A stretch of 55,412 nucleotides of DNA. Source: Candidatus Kuenenia stuttgartensis. GTDB lineage: Bacteria; Planctomycetota; Planctomycetia; Gemmatales; Gemmataceae. The position numbers and the translations under genes are program-made. The stretch spans positions 1 through 55,412 of the forward strand of contig CAMCLK010000033.1 in assembly GCA_945875585.1 (NCBI GenBank). Reading direction: 5' to 3'. A model generated the notes under the pieces. That model did no database searches. It was not told where the DNA came from and saw only the letters and a list, made by a program, of their open reading frames with translations. Positions 27,716-35,188 of this stretch are shown here, one piece after another; the first letter of the stretch is position 1; each line of letters opens with the position of its first letter.

Positions 27716-28180
27716 ATGAAGAAGATTGTTCTGGGTGTTGCAGTCCTGCTTGCGGGAGCTGTATTTTTGGTCTCCAACGCTGTTTCCCAACCGCCAGGCG
27801 GCAAGGATGGCAAAGATGGCAAGGGCGGCCCAGGCCGGTTTGAACTGGGAGAAGTGATTCCCCCACCGCTGCGTATGGAACTCAAGCTCACTCCTGATCA
27901 GGAAAAAGAGCTAGACGCTCTTAAAGCCGACCTGAAATCGAAATTGAGCAAGATACTGACCCCGGAACAGAAAAAGGCGATCGAAAATTTCCGCCCCCGT
28001 GGCATGGGCGGCCCCGGCGGCGAGAAGGGTGGTAAGGGCGGAGAAAAGGGCGAGAAGGGCGAGAAAGGTGGCAAGGGCGGCAAAGGTGGTGAAAAGGGCG
28101 AGAAAGGTGGCAAGGGCGGTGAGAAGGGTGGACCTGATGGCGAAAAAGGCGGCAGGCCTGCGCGCCCACCCATGGAATGA
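27716..28180 (+). CDS. Secreted LTPxQ protein with a Gly/Lys/Glu repeat tail
   Basis: A 154-residue protein starting MKKIVLGVAVLLAGAVFLVS, a signal peptide, with GGGAG eight bases upstream. The middle (49-95) repeats the sulfatase module: PPPLRMELKLTPDQ (49-62) and KILTPEQKKAIENF (79-92). The two LTPxQ motifs are 23 residues apart in both proteins. From residue 97 the sequence is a low-complexity tail of GEK, GGK and GGEK units with some collagen-like spacing but frequent phase breaks. The tail is strongly charged and likely disordered. LTPxQ motifs occur in Spy/CpxP periplasmic chaperones. A link to the sulfatase is inferred from neighbourhood and shared module. Confidence 0.8.
   Translation: MKKIVLGVAVLLAGAVFLVSNAVSQPPGGKDGKDGKGGPGRFELGEVIPPPLRMELKLTPDQEKELDALKADLKSKLSKILTPEQKKAIENFRPRGMGGPGGEKGGKGGEKGEKGEKGGKGGKGGEKGEKGGKGGEKGGPDGEKGGRPARPPME
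28015..28160 (+). repeat. Short tandem repeat coding the Gly/Lys/Glu tail
   Basis: The bases are built from near-copies of GGCGAGAAGGGTGG and GGTGGCAAGGGC. They code GEK/GGK units. Slippage could change the tail length between strains. Confidence 0.6.
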
Positions 28181-28205
28181 TTCAGCGAAACAATAACCAA
28201 ATTTG

Positions 28206-28232
28206 GGCACCGGGCTTTTGATTCCCGGTGCC
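28206..28232 (+). terminator. Hairpin between the LTPxQ gene and the PQQ-propeller gene
   Basis: Perfect 9-bp arms GGCACCGGG (28206-28214) and CCCGGTGCC (28224-28232), with no T run afterwards. It lies 25 bases after the stop and may stop part of the transcription or protect the upstream RNA end. Confidence 0.45.
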
Positions 28233-28263
28233 ATTCTGTCAGCGCCATCTCTGGAGTATTGCG

Positions 28264-29517
28264 ATGAACAGCGTCTTGTGTCTGGTGGCCATAATCCTCA
28301 ATGCCGATACCGCCAATTGGCCCGGATTTCGCGGACCTGATGGCACCGGTGCATCCGCCAGCGCCAAACCTCCTTTGTCGTGGAACACCAGTAAGGGCGT
28401 TTTCTGGAAAATGAGTCTTCCAGGACCTGGATCATCCTCCCCAATCATTTACGGCGACCGTGTTTTTGTTACCTGTTACATGGGAACAGGCAGCTCTCTC
28501 AAGCGGCATCTGCTTTGTTTCGACAAGATATCAGGTAAACAAAACTGGACTGCCGATGTCCCCGCGGTTCTTCCGGAAGATCCGTACAGCGGTTATATCA
28601 CCGAGCATGGCTACGCCAGCAGCACGCCAGTTACCGATGGAAACGCTGTCTATCTGTTCTTTGGAAAATCAGGTGTGCTGGCGTTTGCGATGGATGGAAA
28701 AAAGCTTTGGCAGACAAGCGTTGGCACCGGTTCTGATATTCGCCGATGGGGATCATCGGCCAGCCCTATTCTTTACAAGAACCTTGTGATTGTGAATGCG
28801 GCGAGCGAGTCGCGCGCCATTGTTGCGCTAGATGCTAAAACTGGCCGCGAAGTATGGAAATCTGAAGGAGACAGACTGTCGCTTTCCTTCAGCACGCCAG
28901 CTTTGGTGGAAGCCAACGGTCGTATTGATTTGGTTGTCGCCATGCCGGAGGAAGTGTGGGGTATGAACCCCGAGACCGGCAAACTTCGGTGGACGGCAAC
29001 CATCGCGGCCACAGGAAATGTGTGTCCAGCGGTTGTTCCGGGCGAAGGGATTGCCTATGTGACAGGTGGTTTTCAGGCCAAGGGTACTAGTGCTATAAAA
29101 GCGGGAGGTAAAGGCGATGTCACACAGAGCAACGTGCCTTGGACAGCACGCCGTAGTTGCTATGTGCCCACCCCGGTGCTGAATGCAAACCGCCTTTTCA
29201 TGGTCACCGAAGATGGGATTGCCATCAGCATGTCGTCTGGCAAAGGGGAGGTGCTTCAGGAGCAAAGGCTGTCAGTTCCAGCCATTGGCGGACGTGGCAG
29301 TAGGCCTTTTTATGCCTCTCCTGTAGTGGCCGATGGCCACATTTTCGCAGTCAGCCGCCGGGCTGGGGTTTTTGTCCTTAAGGCAGATGATACTTTGAAG
29401 CAGATTGGGTTGAATACACCTTTGGATGACAGCGATTTCAATGCTTCGCCCGCCATGTCGGGCGGGTTGCTTCTGTTGAGGTCCAACACATTTCTTTACG
29501 CGCTAGGCTCGCCCTGA
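28264..29517 (+). CDS. PQQ-like beta-propeller protein (BamB-like)
   Basis: A 417-residue protein. The start MNSVLCLVAIILNADTA is a short leader with GGAG seven bases upstream. It is followed by the planctomycete signature NWPGFRGPDGTG. PQQ-type blades recur, for example LLCFDKISGKQNWTADV, VFAMDGKKLW-like units, IVALDAKTGREVWKSE and WGMNPETGKLRWTATI. Such proteins are annotated as PQQ-binding or outer-membrane assembly-like propellers; no PQQ-binding residues can be claimed. It ends three bases from the stop of the convergent gene. Confidence 0.83.
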   Translation: MNSVLCLVAIILNADTANWPGFRGPDGTGASASAKPPLSWNTSKGVFWKMSLPGPGSSSPIIYGDRVFVTCYMGTGSSLKRHLLCFDKISGKQNWTADVPAVLPEDPYSGYITEHGYASSTPVTDGNAVYLFFGKSGVLAFAMDGKKLWQTSVGTGSDIRRWGSSASPILYKNLVIVNAASESRAIVALDAKTGREVWKSEGDRLSLSFSTPALVEANGRIDLVVAMPEEVWGMNPETGKLRWTATIAATGNVCPAVVPGEGIAYVTGGFQAKGTSAIKAGGKGDVTQSNVPWTARRSCYVPTPVLNANRLFMVTEDGIAISMSSGKGEVLQEQRLSVPAIGGRGSRPFYASPVVADGHIFAVSRRAGVFVLKADDTLKQIGLNTPLDDSDFNASPAMSGGLLLLRSNTFLYALGSP

Positions 29518-29519
29518 TT

Positions 29520-30731
29520 TCAGCGCGCTTCAAGCCAGGAAAGCGGCACGCCATCCAGCCTTCGGGTGGCTACGCGTGCCACTTCTTGAAATTTACCATC
29601 GGCTTTTCGCCACGATTCCAAAGTGACGGCGCCCGCGCGCAAGGCTTGGTCGAGCGAGGCACCCGCACCCAAGGCTTCTGCAGCGCCAATTATTTTGGCT
29701 ATTTGTGGATCCTTTTTTAAGCGTTCCACCACAGCGCGATCGGCATTGGCTCCGTTTTCTTCGAGTCTGACCTGCCAAACAACCTCTGGTAGTGCACCTC
29801 GCATGCTGATCAGACGGTCAACCACAAGTACTTTGCCACCCGCTAGGTCTGGTTCCACCTGACTTAGCCGGAAAACAGGTGCTTTTCGGTCGCGTGCCAA
29901 CTTCAAAGCTTCGGCTGGAATGGCTGCCTGCGCCGGCCGGGGGGCTGGAGTATCGCCCAGCAGATCACCTAGGGCTTTCTCGAGTGTTGATTTACCAACG
30001 CGCGCCATCAATGCCTCGATTTGGCCAGCGGCGAGTGCCGCACCTTCGGCAGGTGTTTCCACAATAGCTTCGCCGGTTCCTTGAAGGTGCAATTTTGTTG
30101 TGGATTGGTAGTCGAGAAAGGCCAGGCGGGCTTTCCAGTCGGCTTCGTCCTGAACGGGCAATCCGGGAAGGCGTTCCAGCAGGTCGGTGGATTCCTTTTC
30201 CCAGGCAATACCTGCTTCCTTCAGGGTTGCGGCGATTTCCGCGGCAGGTTTGCGCTCAACCCCCTCCACATTTTCCCGCCATGCCACCAAGGCCAGACGG
30301 GTAAGGCCCGGCCTTGCAGCCACAATACGGGTTGGCTGGCCGGCCTCGATGCGCGTGGCCACATAGGCACCCGGGCGTGCCGGTTCCTTGTAACGTTCGA
30401 TCCAGTCGTCGGCGATAACACCCAAATCCTTGGCGTTTGTTCCTTCCAGACTGGTTTTCCAGATTTGCAAACGGCGAACCAGATCGGCCCGGGTGCGCAC
30501 CTCACGGTCGGCTTGCTCCTGCTCGAGGCGCCGCGCTAGTGCCGGTTGTCCTTCTCGCAGCCAAGCCACCCTGCTGACATACCAAACTGCTCTGGGGCCA
30601 GCGTTTCCCCAGCGCAAGCCGCGCAGTTCCTCTCCACCTTTCAGGACAAGCACATCGACGGCGGGTTGCGCCATGGTTGTGCTGCACGTCAGAAGCGATC
30701 CAACCAGTACTGCAAGGCATCGGAAGCTCAT
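29520..30731 (-). CDS. Secreted protein of unknown function
   Basis: A 403-residue protein. The start at 30731 has GGGGA six bases upstream and gives a signal peptide (MSFRCLAVLVGSLLTCSTTMA). An early segment, VDVLVLKGGEELRGLRWG, resembles the SHD1-like beta unit seen in planctomycete secreted proteins. The remainder is helical and rich in Ala, Arg and Glu, for example ARRLEQEQADREVRTRADLV. No catalytic motif is visible. It is convergent with the propeller gene and divergent from yceH, with only 54 bases between starts. Confidence 0.68.
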   Translation of the reverse strand: MSFRCLAVLVGSLLTCSTTMAQPAVDVLVLKGGEELRGLRWGNAGPRAVWYVSRVAWLREGQPALARRLEQEQADREVRTRADLVRRLQIWKTSLEGTNAKDLGVIADDWIERYKEPARPGAYVATRIEAGQPTRIVAARPGLTRLALVAWRENVEGVERKPAAEIAATLKEAGIAWEKESTDLLERLPGLPVQDEADWKARLAFLDYQSTTKLHLQGTGEAIVETPAEGAALAAGQIEALMARVGKSTLEKALGDLLGDTPAPRPAQAAIPAEALKLARDRKAPVFRLSQVEPDLAGGKVLVVDRLISMRGALPEVVWQVRLEENGANADRAVVERLKKDPQIAKIIGAAEALGAGASLDQALRAGAVTLESWRKADGKFQEVARVATRRLDGVPLSWLEAR

Positions 30732-30785
30732 GACAGATCCCCACCGGTGTTTCACGATTGGCCACTTCCAGTTAAACTACATGCT

Positions 30786-31469
30786 ATGAGCCAAACCATT
30801 ACCAATCCGAACGAGTGGGAACCTCTCGAACCTCTTCACCGCCGCATTTTGGGCGTGCTGATTGAGAAGAGCAAAACCACCCCCGATTCTTATCCACTGA
30901 GCCTGAATGCTTTGGCAACAGGCTGCAACCAGAAATCCAACCGTGATCCCATTCTGGATCTGGAAGATGAAGAGGTTGAACAGGCGCTTCCGGCGCTACA
31001 GAAGCGTGGCCTTGTCAGCCGAGTTGCTGGCGGCCGTGTCGATCGTTGGCGTCATCATGCCTACGAGGCATGGAGCGTTGGCAGGGTTGAACTAGGGATC
31101 TTAGCCGAGCTTCTGCTGCGTGGCCCGCAGACGGAAGGTGAACTGCGTACACGGGTTTCCCGCATGGACGCTATCAGCGACCTCGATTCCCAGCGGGCCA
31201 CTCTTAAAGAGTTGGTGCGCCGTGGATTGGTTGTATGGCTGGATCCGGAGGGACGTCGCGGAGCCCAAATTACGCACGGTTTTTATCCTCCAGCCGAACT
31301 GGAGACATTGAAAAGCGGAACCGGCCGTCATGATGAGGTTGCTGAAGTGTTTTCGGCCAAGCGTTTGGAGGCCGATTCGGTCATCAACGATCGGGTGACG
31401 GCACTAGAAGCACGTGTAAGAGAATTAGCAGAACAATTGGAAAGCTTGCGCAAGGCGGTGGGCGGATGA
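30786..31469 (+). CDS. YceH/DUF480-family winged-helix protein
   Basis: A 227-residue protein. It has the YceH opening LEPLHRRILGVLIEKSKTTP and DSYPLSLNALATGCNQKSNR, then two winged-helix units and GPQTEGELRTR. The last 25 residues form a coiled coil (RVTALEARVRELAEQLESL). YceH proteins are widespread but of unclear role. The ATG at 30786 is chosen for family fit; there is no clear ribosome site. The stop overlaps the next start (ATGA), so it is the first gene of yceH - pseudouridine synthase - pyrK. Confidence 0.9.
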   Translation: MSQTITNPNEWEPLEPLHRRILGVLIEKSKTTPDSYPLSLNALATGCNQKSNRDPILDLEDEEVEQALPALQKRGLVSRVAGGRVDRWRHHAYEAWSVGRVELGILAELLLRGPQTEGELRTRVSRMDAISDLDSQRATLKELVRRGLVVWLDPEGRRGAQITHGFYPPAELETLKSGTGRHDEVAEVFSAKRLEADSVINDRVTALEARVRELAEQLESLRKAVGG

Positions 31470-33202
31470 CCGAAGGTGATCGCCTGAATAAGGCATTGGC
31501 ATCTGCGGGAGTTGGATCGAGGCGTCATTGCGACGCCCTGATTGCAGCTGGCCGCGTCAGCATCAATGGTCAGCGTGTCATTGAGCCGGGCCGCCGCATG
31601 GAGCAGGGCGACAAACTGGTGGTTGATGGTGCTCCGGTAGAGGCAGAACCCCTTGTTTATTGGGCCGTACACAAGCCGCGGGGAGTTTTGTGCACCAATC
31701 ATGATCCATCTGGCAGACCGTTGGCTGTGGATCTGGTACCCCACGTGCATCAGCGCGTGTACACGGTTGGCCGTCTCGATGAGGAAAGCGAAGGGCTGCT
31801 GCTGCTGACCAATGATGGTCCATTGGCCCTTAGGTTGACCCATCCACGTTATGGGATTGAAAAGACTTACCGGGTATTGGTTGCGGGCAGCCCTGATCGT
31901 CAAGATATCGATCGCCTTCTCGAGGGTGTTTGGTTGAGTGACGGTAAGGTGAAGGCGAAGCGCATTCGTCGCCTCAAGACGCAGGGAGAAAGCGTGTGGC
32001 TTGAAATCGTCTTGTCAGAAGGCAAAAATCGCGAAATCAGGCGTATGCTGGCCCAGTTGGGCCACAAGGTTTTGCGGATTATCCGCATGGCTATTGGATC
32101 GCTTAAACTTGACCGCCTTCCAGCGGGCAAAGCTCGCCGCGTCTCGCTCGACGAGGTTCAGTGGCTGAGCAAAATGTGCACACAGGCGGATCGCCGGCGG
32201 CAACGACTAGTAGAAGGAGACGAAATGGCGAGTGAAGGTGACGAAGTTGACGTTCCGGAAGAATCGCCCCCACCCAAGCCTTCACGCGTGGCACCTATCG
32301 GCCGTCCTCCTGTTCCCCGTCCACCTGCTGGTTCACCTCCTGTAGCACGGGCGTCCTTCCGCGGAATGCCTCCGCGCAAGCCCGGCAGACCCGATCTGCG
32401 ATTGGCTGGTGGACCGCGTTTGCCCCGTCAGTCAGATAGCGATGCCCCGCGACCGCCGCGCCAGCCTGCTGGCGGCGCCCCGTCTGCCGACCGGCCTGCA
32501 CGTGGCAGCGATCGCCGCGACGACCGACCTAGTTCTCCTCCCCGCCCGCCGCGCGGACCCCGTATGGAATACGGTGGGGACCGTGACGAACGCCCACGCG
32601 CTCCACGCATGGGCCAAGAATCGGCAGACCGCCCAATACGAGGCGACCGCCGCGACGACCGTCCAGCTCCCGGATCCCGCCCAGTACGCTCGGGTCCCGG
32701 TGGTCCGATGCGAGGCGATCGTCCACCACCCGGTGCACGCCCAACGCGTTCTGGCCCTGGGGGTCCGATGCGCGAAGACCGTCCAGCCCCCGGATCACGG
32801 CCCGGTCCCGGTGCCCCGATGCGAGGCGACCGCCGCGACGACCGTCCTCCTGCGGGACCGCGTCCAACGCGCTCTGGTCCTGGTGCTCCGATGCGAGGCG
32901 ACCGACCACCACTTGGCGCGCGCCCACCACGTTCTGGTCCCGGTGGTCCGATGCGAGGCGACCGCCGCGATGATCGTGGTGGCCCGGGAGGCCGTCCGCC
33001 GCGTCCGGGTCAAGGTCGCACCGACCGCCCCGCTTATGGTGGTGACCGTAACGATGAAGGTGTTGGACCACGTGCTCCACGTCCGGGATCGCTCAAGTTT
33101 GAAAAGGGCGAATCGGTTCCTTCGGGGTACCTTCCCGGTATGCGCACGGCGCGCAAGCCTGGGTGGAAAAAGTCCTCTAAAACAGATGGTCCCAAGTCAT
33201 GA
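31466..33202 (+). CDS. RsuA/RluB-type rRNA pseudouridine synthase with a long disordered C-terminal tail
   Basis: A 578-residue protein. An S4 RNA-binding domain (about 1-60, RLNKALASAGVGSRR) precedes the synthase domain with catalytic Asp105 in VGRLDEESEGLLLLTNDG. The later marker EGKNREIRRMLAQLGHKVLR is also present. The enzyme part ends near residue 230, matching normal RsuA/RluB length of about 240-290. The remaining about 340 residues are low-complexity Arg, Pro, Gly and Asp, including six RGDR units (residues 392-516). E. coli RluB also has a basic tail, but far shorter. The tail probably binds rRNA. It overlaps both neighbours by ATGA. Confidence 0.88.
   Translation: MTEGDRLNKALASAGVGSRRHCDALIAAGRVSINGQRVIEPGRRMEQGDKLVVDGAPVEAEPLVYWAVHKPRGVLCTNHDPSGRPLAVDLVPHVHQRVYTVGRLDEESEGLLLLTNDGPLALRLTHPRYGIEKTYRVLVAGSPDRQDIDRLLEGVWLSDGKVKAKRIRRLKTQGESVWLEIVLSEGKNREIRRMLAQLGHKVLRIIRMAIGSLKLDRLPAGKARRVSLDEVQWLSKMCTQADRRRQRLVEGDEMASEGDEVDVPEESPPPKPSRVAPIGRPPVPRPPAGSPPVARASFRGMPPRKPGRPDLRLAGGPRLPRQSDSDAPRPPRQPAGGAPSADRPARGSDRRDDRPSSPPRPPRGPRMEYGGDRDERPRAPRMGQESADRPIRGDRRDDRPAPGSRPVRSGPGGPMRGDRPPPGARPTRSGPGGPMREDRPAPGSRPGPGAPMRGDRRDDRPPAGPRPTRSGPGAPMRGDRPPLGARPPRSGPGGPMRGDRRDDRGGPGGRPPRPGQGRTDRPAYGGDRNDEGVGPRAPRPGSLKFEKGESVPSGYLPGMRTARKPGWKKSSKTDGPKS
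32639..33013 (+). repeat. Tandem repeats coding the RGDR units of the pseudouridine synthase tail
   Basis: Six adjoining units code variants of RGDR(RDDR)-P-x-PG-x-RP-x-RSGPGGPM, of 24, 20, 17, 24, 20 and about 20 residues. The long form with RDDR recurs at units 1, 4 and 6, which suggests duplication of a larger block of about 61 residues. Both the plus +1 frame and the opposite strand stay open here because of this composition. Confidence 0.8.
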
Positions 33203-34056
33203 CGAACGCCTGTCGCCCTTCTTTTCATGGCGCCACCGTTTTGTCCAATACGTTGATTGCGGAGCGCACCTGGCGGGTTGAAATCCAGGTGCCTGAGTTA
33301 GCTCGTATATCACAACCGGGTCAGTTTTTTATGGTGCGCCTGCCGGGGCGGACCGACCCTCTTTTAGGCCGTCCATTCGCATTGTGTGATGTCCTTCCAG
33401 ACCAAAGTGGCATAGCCATTGTGCATATGGTGGTTGGCCGGGTGACGGGGTTACTGGCCAACATTCAGCCGGGTGACCCATTGGAGATCTGGGGCCCGTT
33501 GGGTCAGCGGTTTCCTGAGCCAGTTGCGGGTGCCAGACGCGTTGCACTTGTGGCGGGCGGGATCGGGCAAACACCATTTCTAGCCCATGTGCGCGAATTG
33601 CTAGGTTCTCAAGGGTTTGGAGGTCATGCGCCTCGTCGCCGTGTTGAAACGGTTGATTTTGTCTATGGTGCACGAACAGCGAACCTGCACGCCGGGGTGG
33701 ATTCATTCCGCGATGCCGGTGCCATCGTGCATCTGGCAACAGACGATGGCAGTGCCGGAATTCATGGCCGTGTGACAGATGTCTTGTCGGGCCTTGAAAA
33801 GCCAGACCATGTGTTTGGATGTGGGCCTGAACCGATGCTGCATGCTTTGGCCAAGCAATGTGTTGCCATGGGAATTCCCTGTCACCTGTCTCTAGAAACG
33901 CCCATGGCGTGTGGGCTTGGCATCTGTTACTCGTGCGTGGTGAAAGTCCGAGATGACACGTCCGCATCAGGATGGGATTACCGCCGGGTGTGTATCGACG
34001 GTCCGACCTTTGCGGCTTCTGATCTGGTGGATTTTGTATCAGCAGACCGCGATTGA
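33199..34056 (+). CDS. pyrK: Dihydroorotate dehydrogenase electron-transfer subunit (PyrK-type)
   Basis: A 285-residue protein. The FAD domain shows PGQFFMVRLPG and GRPFALCDVL. The NAD-binding region shows VALVAGGIGQTPFLAHV and FGCGPEPMLHAL. The C-terminal 2Fe-2S site is METPMACG-like: LETPMACGLGICYSC (C-x4-C-x2-C) followed by a fourth Cys in YRRVCIDGPTF. PyrK passes electrons from dihydroorotate dehydrogenase (PyrD, type 1B) to NAD. A pyrD gene is not in the window, so a different ferredoxin-reductase-like role is possible. It overlaps the previous gene by four bases. Confidence 0.87.
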   Translation: MTNACRPSFHGATVLSNTLIAERTWRVEIQVPELARISQPGQFFMVRLPGRTDPLLGRPFALCDVLPDQSGIAIVHMVVGRVTGLLANIQPGDPLEIWGPLGQRFPEPVAGARRVALVAGGIGQTPFLAHVRELLGSQGFGGHAPRRRVETVDFVYGARTANLHAGVDSFRDAGAIVHLATDDGSAGIHGRVTDVLSGLEKPDHVFGCGPEPMLHALAKQCVAMGIPCHLSLETPMACGLGICYSCVVKVRDDTSASGWDYRRVCIDGPTFAASDLVDFVSADRD

Positions 34057-34164
34057 GTATTTGAGCTGGATCTTGACAGGAATCTGGTACCCACATCGGT
34101 TACGCGCCAGTATCCTGTAGGCATGTTTTCCTAACCACGCAGTGCGCCAGCAGGATTTACATCC

Positions 34165-35010
34165 ATGAACATCGGCAAGTTTTCGGTCATAGGTCCGCTT
34201 GGCAATGGCGCCAACAGTTCGGTCTTGCAGATTCGCCGGGTGGAGGATGCCAAGGCATACGCGCTGAAGGTGGTACCCATCGCGGAAGAGGAAGACAAAA
34301 AATTTCTGGAACAGGCGAAGCATGAGTTCGAGATAGGTCAAAAACTCGACCACCGTCATTTGTTGAAAGTCCATGCGTACGAAGAGGTGCGCGCTTGGTT
34401 TTTCGGCAAGGTCGTGAAGGTCCACTTGTTGCTTGAATTTGTGAATGGCAAACCGATGCACGAACAGCGTCTGAGCCTTTCCCAGAAGGTTCAGGCGTTT
34501 CGGATGATTGCCGATGGCCTAGTCCACATGCACAAAAAAGACATTTTTCATGCTGATCTTAAGCCTGACAACGTCATGATTGGCGCGGGTGGGGTTTTGA
34601 AGATCATCGATTTTGGTTTGGCACAGGTTCGCGGTGAGGGTGCGATGCGCATTCAGGGAACGCCGGAATATCTTGCCCCTGAAACCGCCAAGGGGAAGAT
34701 CATCAACGAGCGGACGGACATTTATAATTTTGGCGCCACAATGTACGCAACCCTTACAGGCAAACCGCTGATGCCGTGGGTGAATTCTGGTGGCGAAATG
34801 ATCAAGGCAACGACGTGGCAGAAGTATTACAAGCCTGTGCAGGAAGTCATCAAGGGATTGCCAGAAGAACTGTCAAAACTGGTGGGAGCTTGCACGAGTA
34901 TCGATGCTAATCAGCGTCCAGAGCGGGTAACGGCGGTACAGAATGTGTTGAGCCAGCTTGAGGACAAACTGGTGACATCGACAGAAATGAGTTTGGAAGG
35001 ATTGGAGTAA
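34165..35010 (+). CDS. Serine/threonine protein kinase, soluble, non-RD
   Basis: A 281-residue protein that is a kinase domain alone. Glycine loop GPLGNGANSSV (10-20), Lys35 in YALKVV, catalytic loop HADLKPDN (129-136), DFG at 149-151, APE at 171-173. All catalytic residues are present; the Arg before the catalytic Asp is Ala, so it is a non-RD kinase not expected to need activation-loop phosphorylation. There is no membrane segment and no sensor domain, unlike many planctomycete kinases. Targets are unknown. A structured hairpin follows 16 bases after the stop. Confidence 0.9.
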   Translation: MNIGKFSVIGPLGNGANSSVLQIRRVEDAKAYALKVVPIAEEEDKKFLEQAKHEFEIGQKLDHRHLLKVHAYEEVRAWFFGKVVKVHLLLEFVNGKPMHEQRLSLSQKVQAFRMIADGLVHMHKKDIFHADLKPDNVMIGAGGVLKIIDFGLAQVRGEGAMRIQGTPEYLAPETAKGKIINERTDIYNFGATMYATLTGKPLMPWVNSGGEMIKATTWQKYYKPVQEVIKGLPEELSKLVGACTSIDANQRPERVTAVQNVLSQLEDKLVTSTEMSLEGLE

Positions 35011-35020
35011 AGAGGAGAGG

Positions 35021-35086
35021 AAAAAAATGCCCCGTCGGCAGCTACCTTGGTGTCGCCCAACCAACAAGGAAACCTCGACGGGGCAT
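35021..35086 (-). terminator. Strong hairpin with a T tract on the minus strand
   Basis: Perfect 11-bp arms ATGCCCCGTCG (35027-35037) and CGACGGGGCAT (35076-35086) enclose an inner stem CCTTG (35045-35049) and CAAGG (35065-35069). Seven A precede it on the plus strand, which are seven T after the hairpin on the minus strand. No minus-strand gene lies upstream of it. It may end the kinase mRNA on the plus strand without a T tract, or end an unseen minus-strand RNA starting within 35087-35188. Confidence 0.6.
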
Positions 35087-35188
35087 CGATACATTAACCC
35101 GCCTTCATGAAAGCGCAAGAAAAATTTCAACGATTTTTCTTATTTGACAATCCAGCCCGCCTTAGCAATTGAATTTCAGGAGATTGGT

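Noticed and set aside
28015..28160. Short repeats considered as a CRISPR array or intergenic satellite
   Set aside because: They lie in frame inside a coding sequence with a signal peptide and code Gly/Lys/Glu units. No spacers of uniform size exist.
32409..33281. Long plus-strand open frame (about 290 residues) inside the pseudouridine synthase tail, and a minus-strand frame at 32529-33080
   Set aside because: Both are shadows of the high-GC RGDR repeats. The composition (Val/Ala/His or Arg-rich) is not protein-like, there is no ribosome site, and the true frame has a clear enzyme domain and ATGA junctions.
34873..35130. Minus-strand frame of 85 residues across the hairpin at 35027-35086
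   Set aside because: It covers a strong terminator-like hairpin and the end of the kinase gene; no protein features. The hairpin is better explained as RNA structure.
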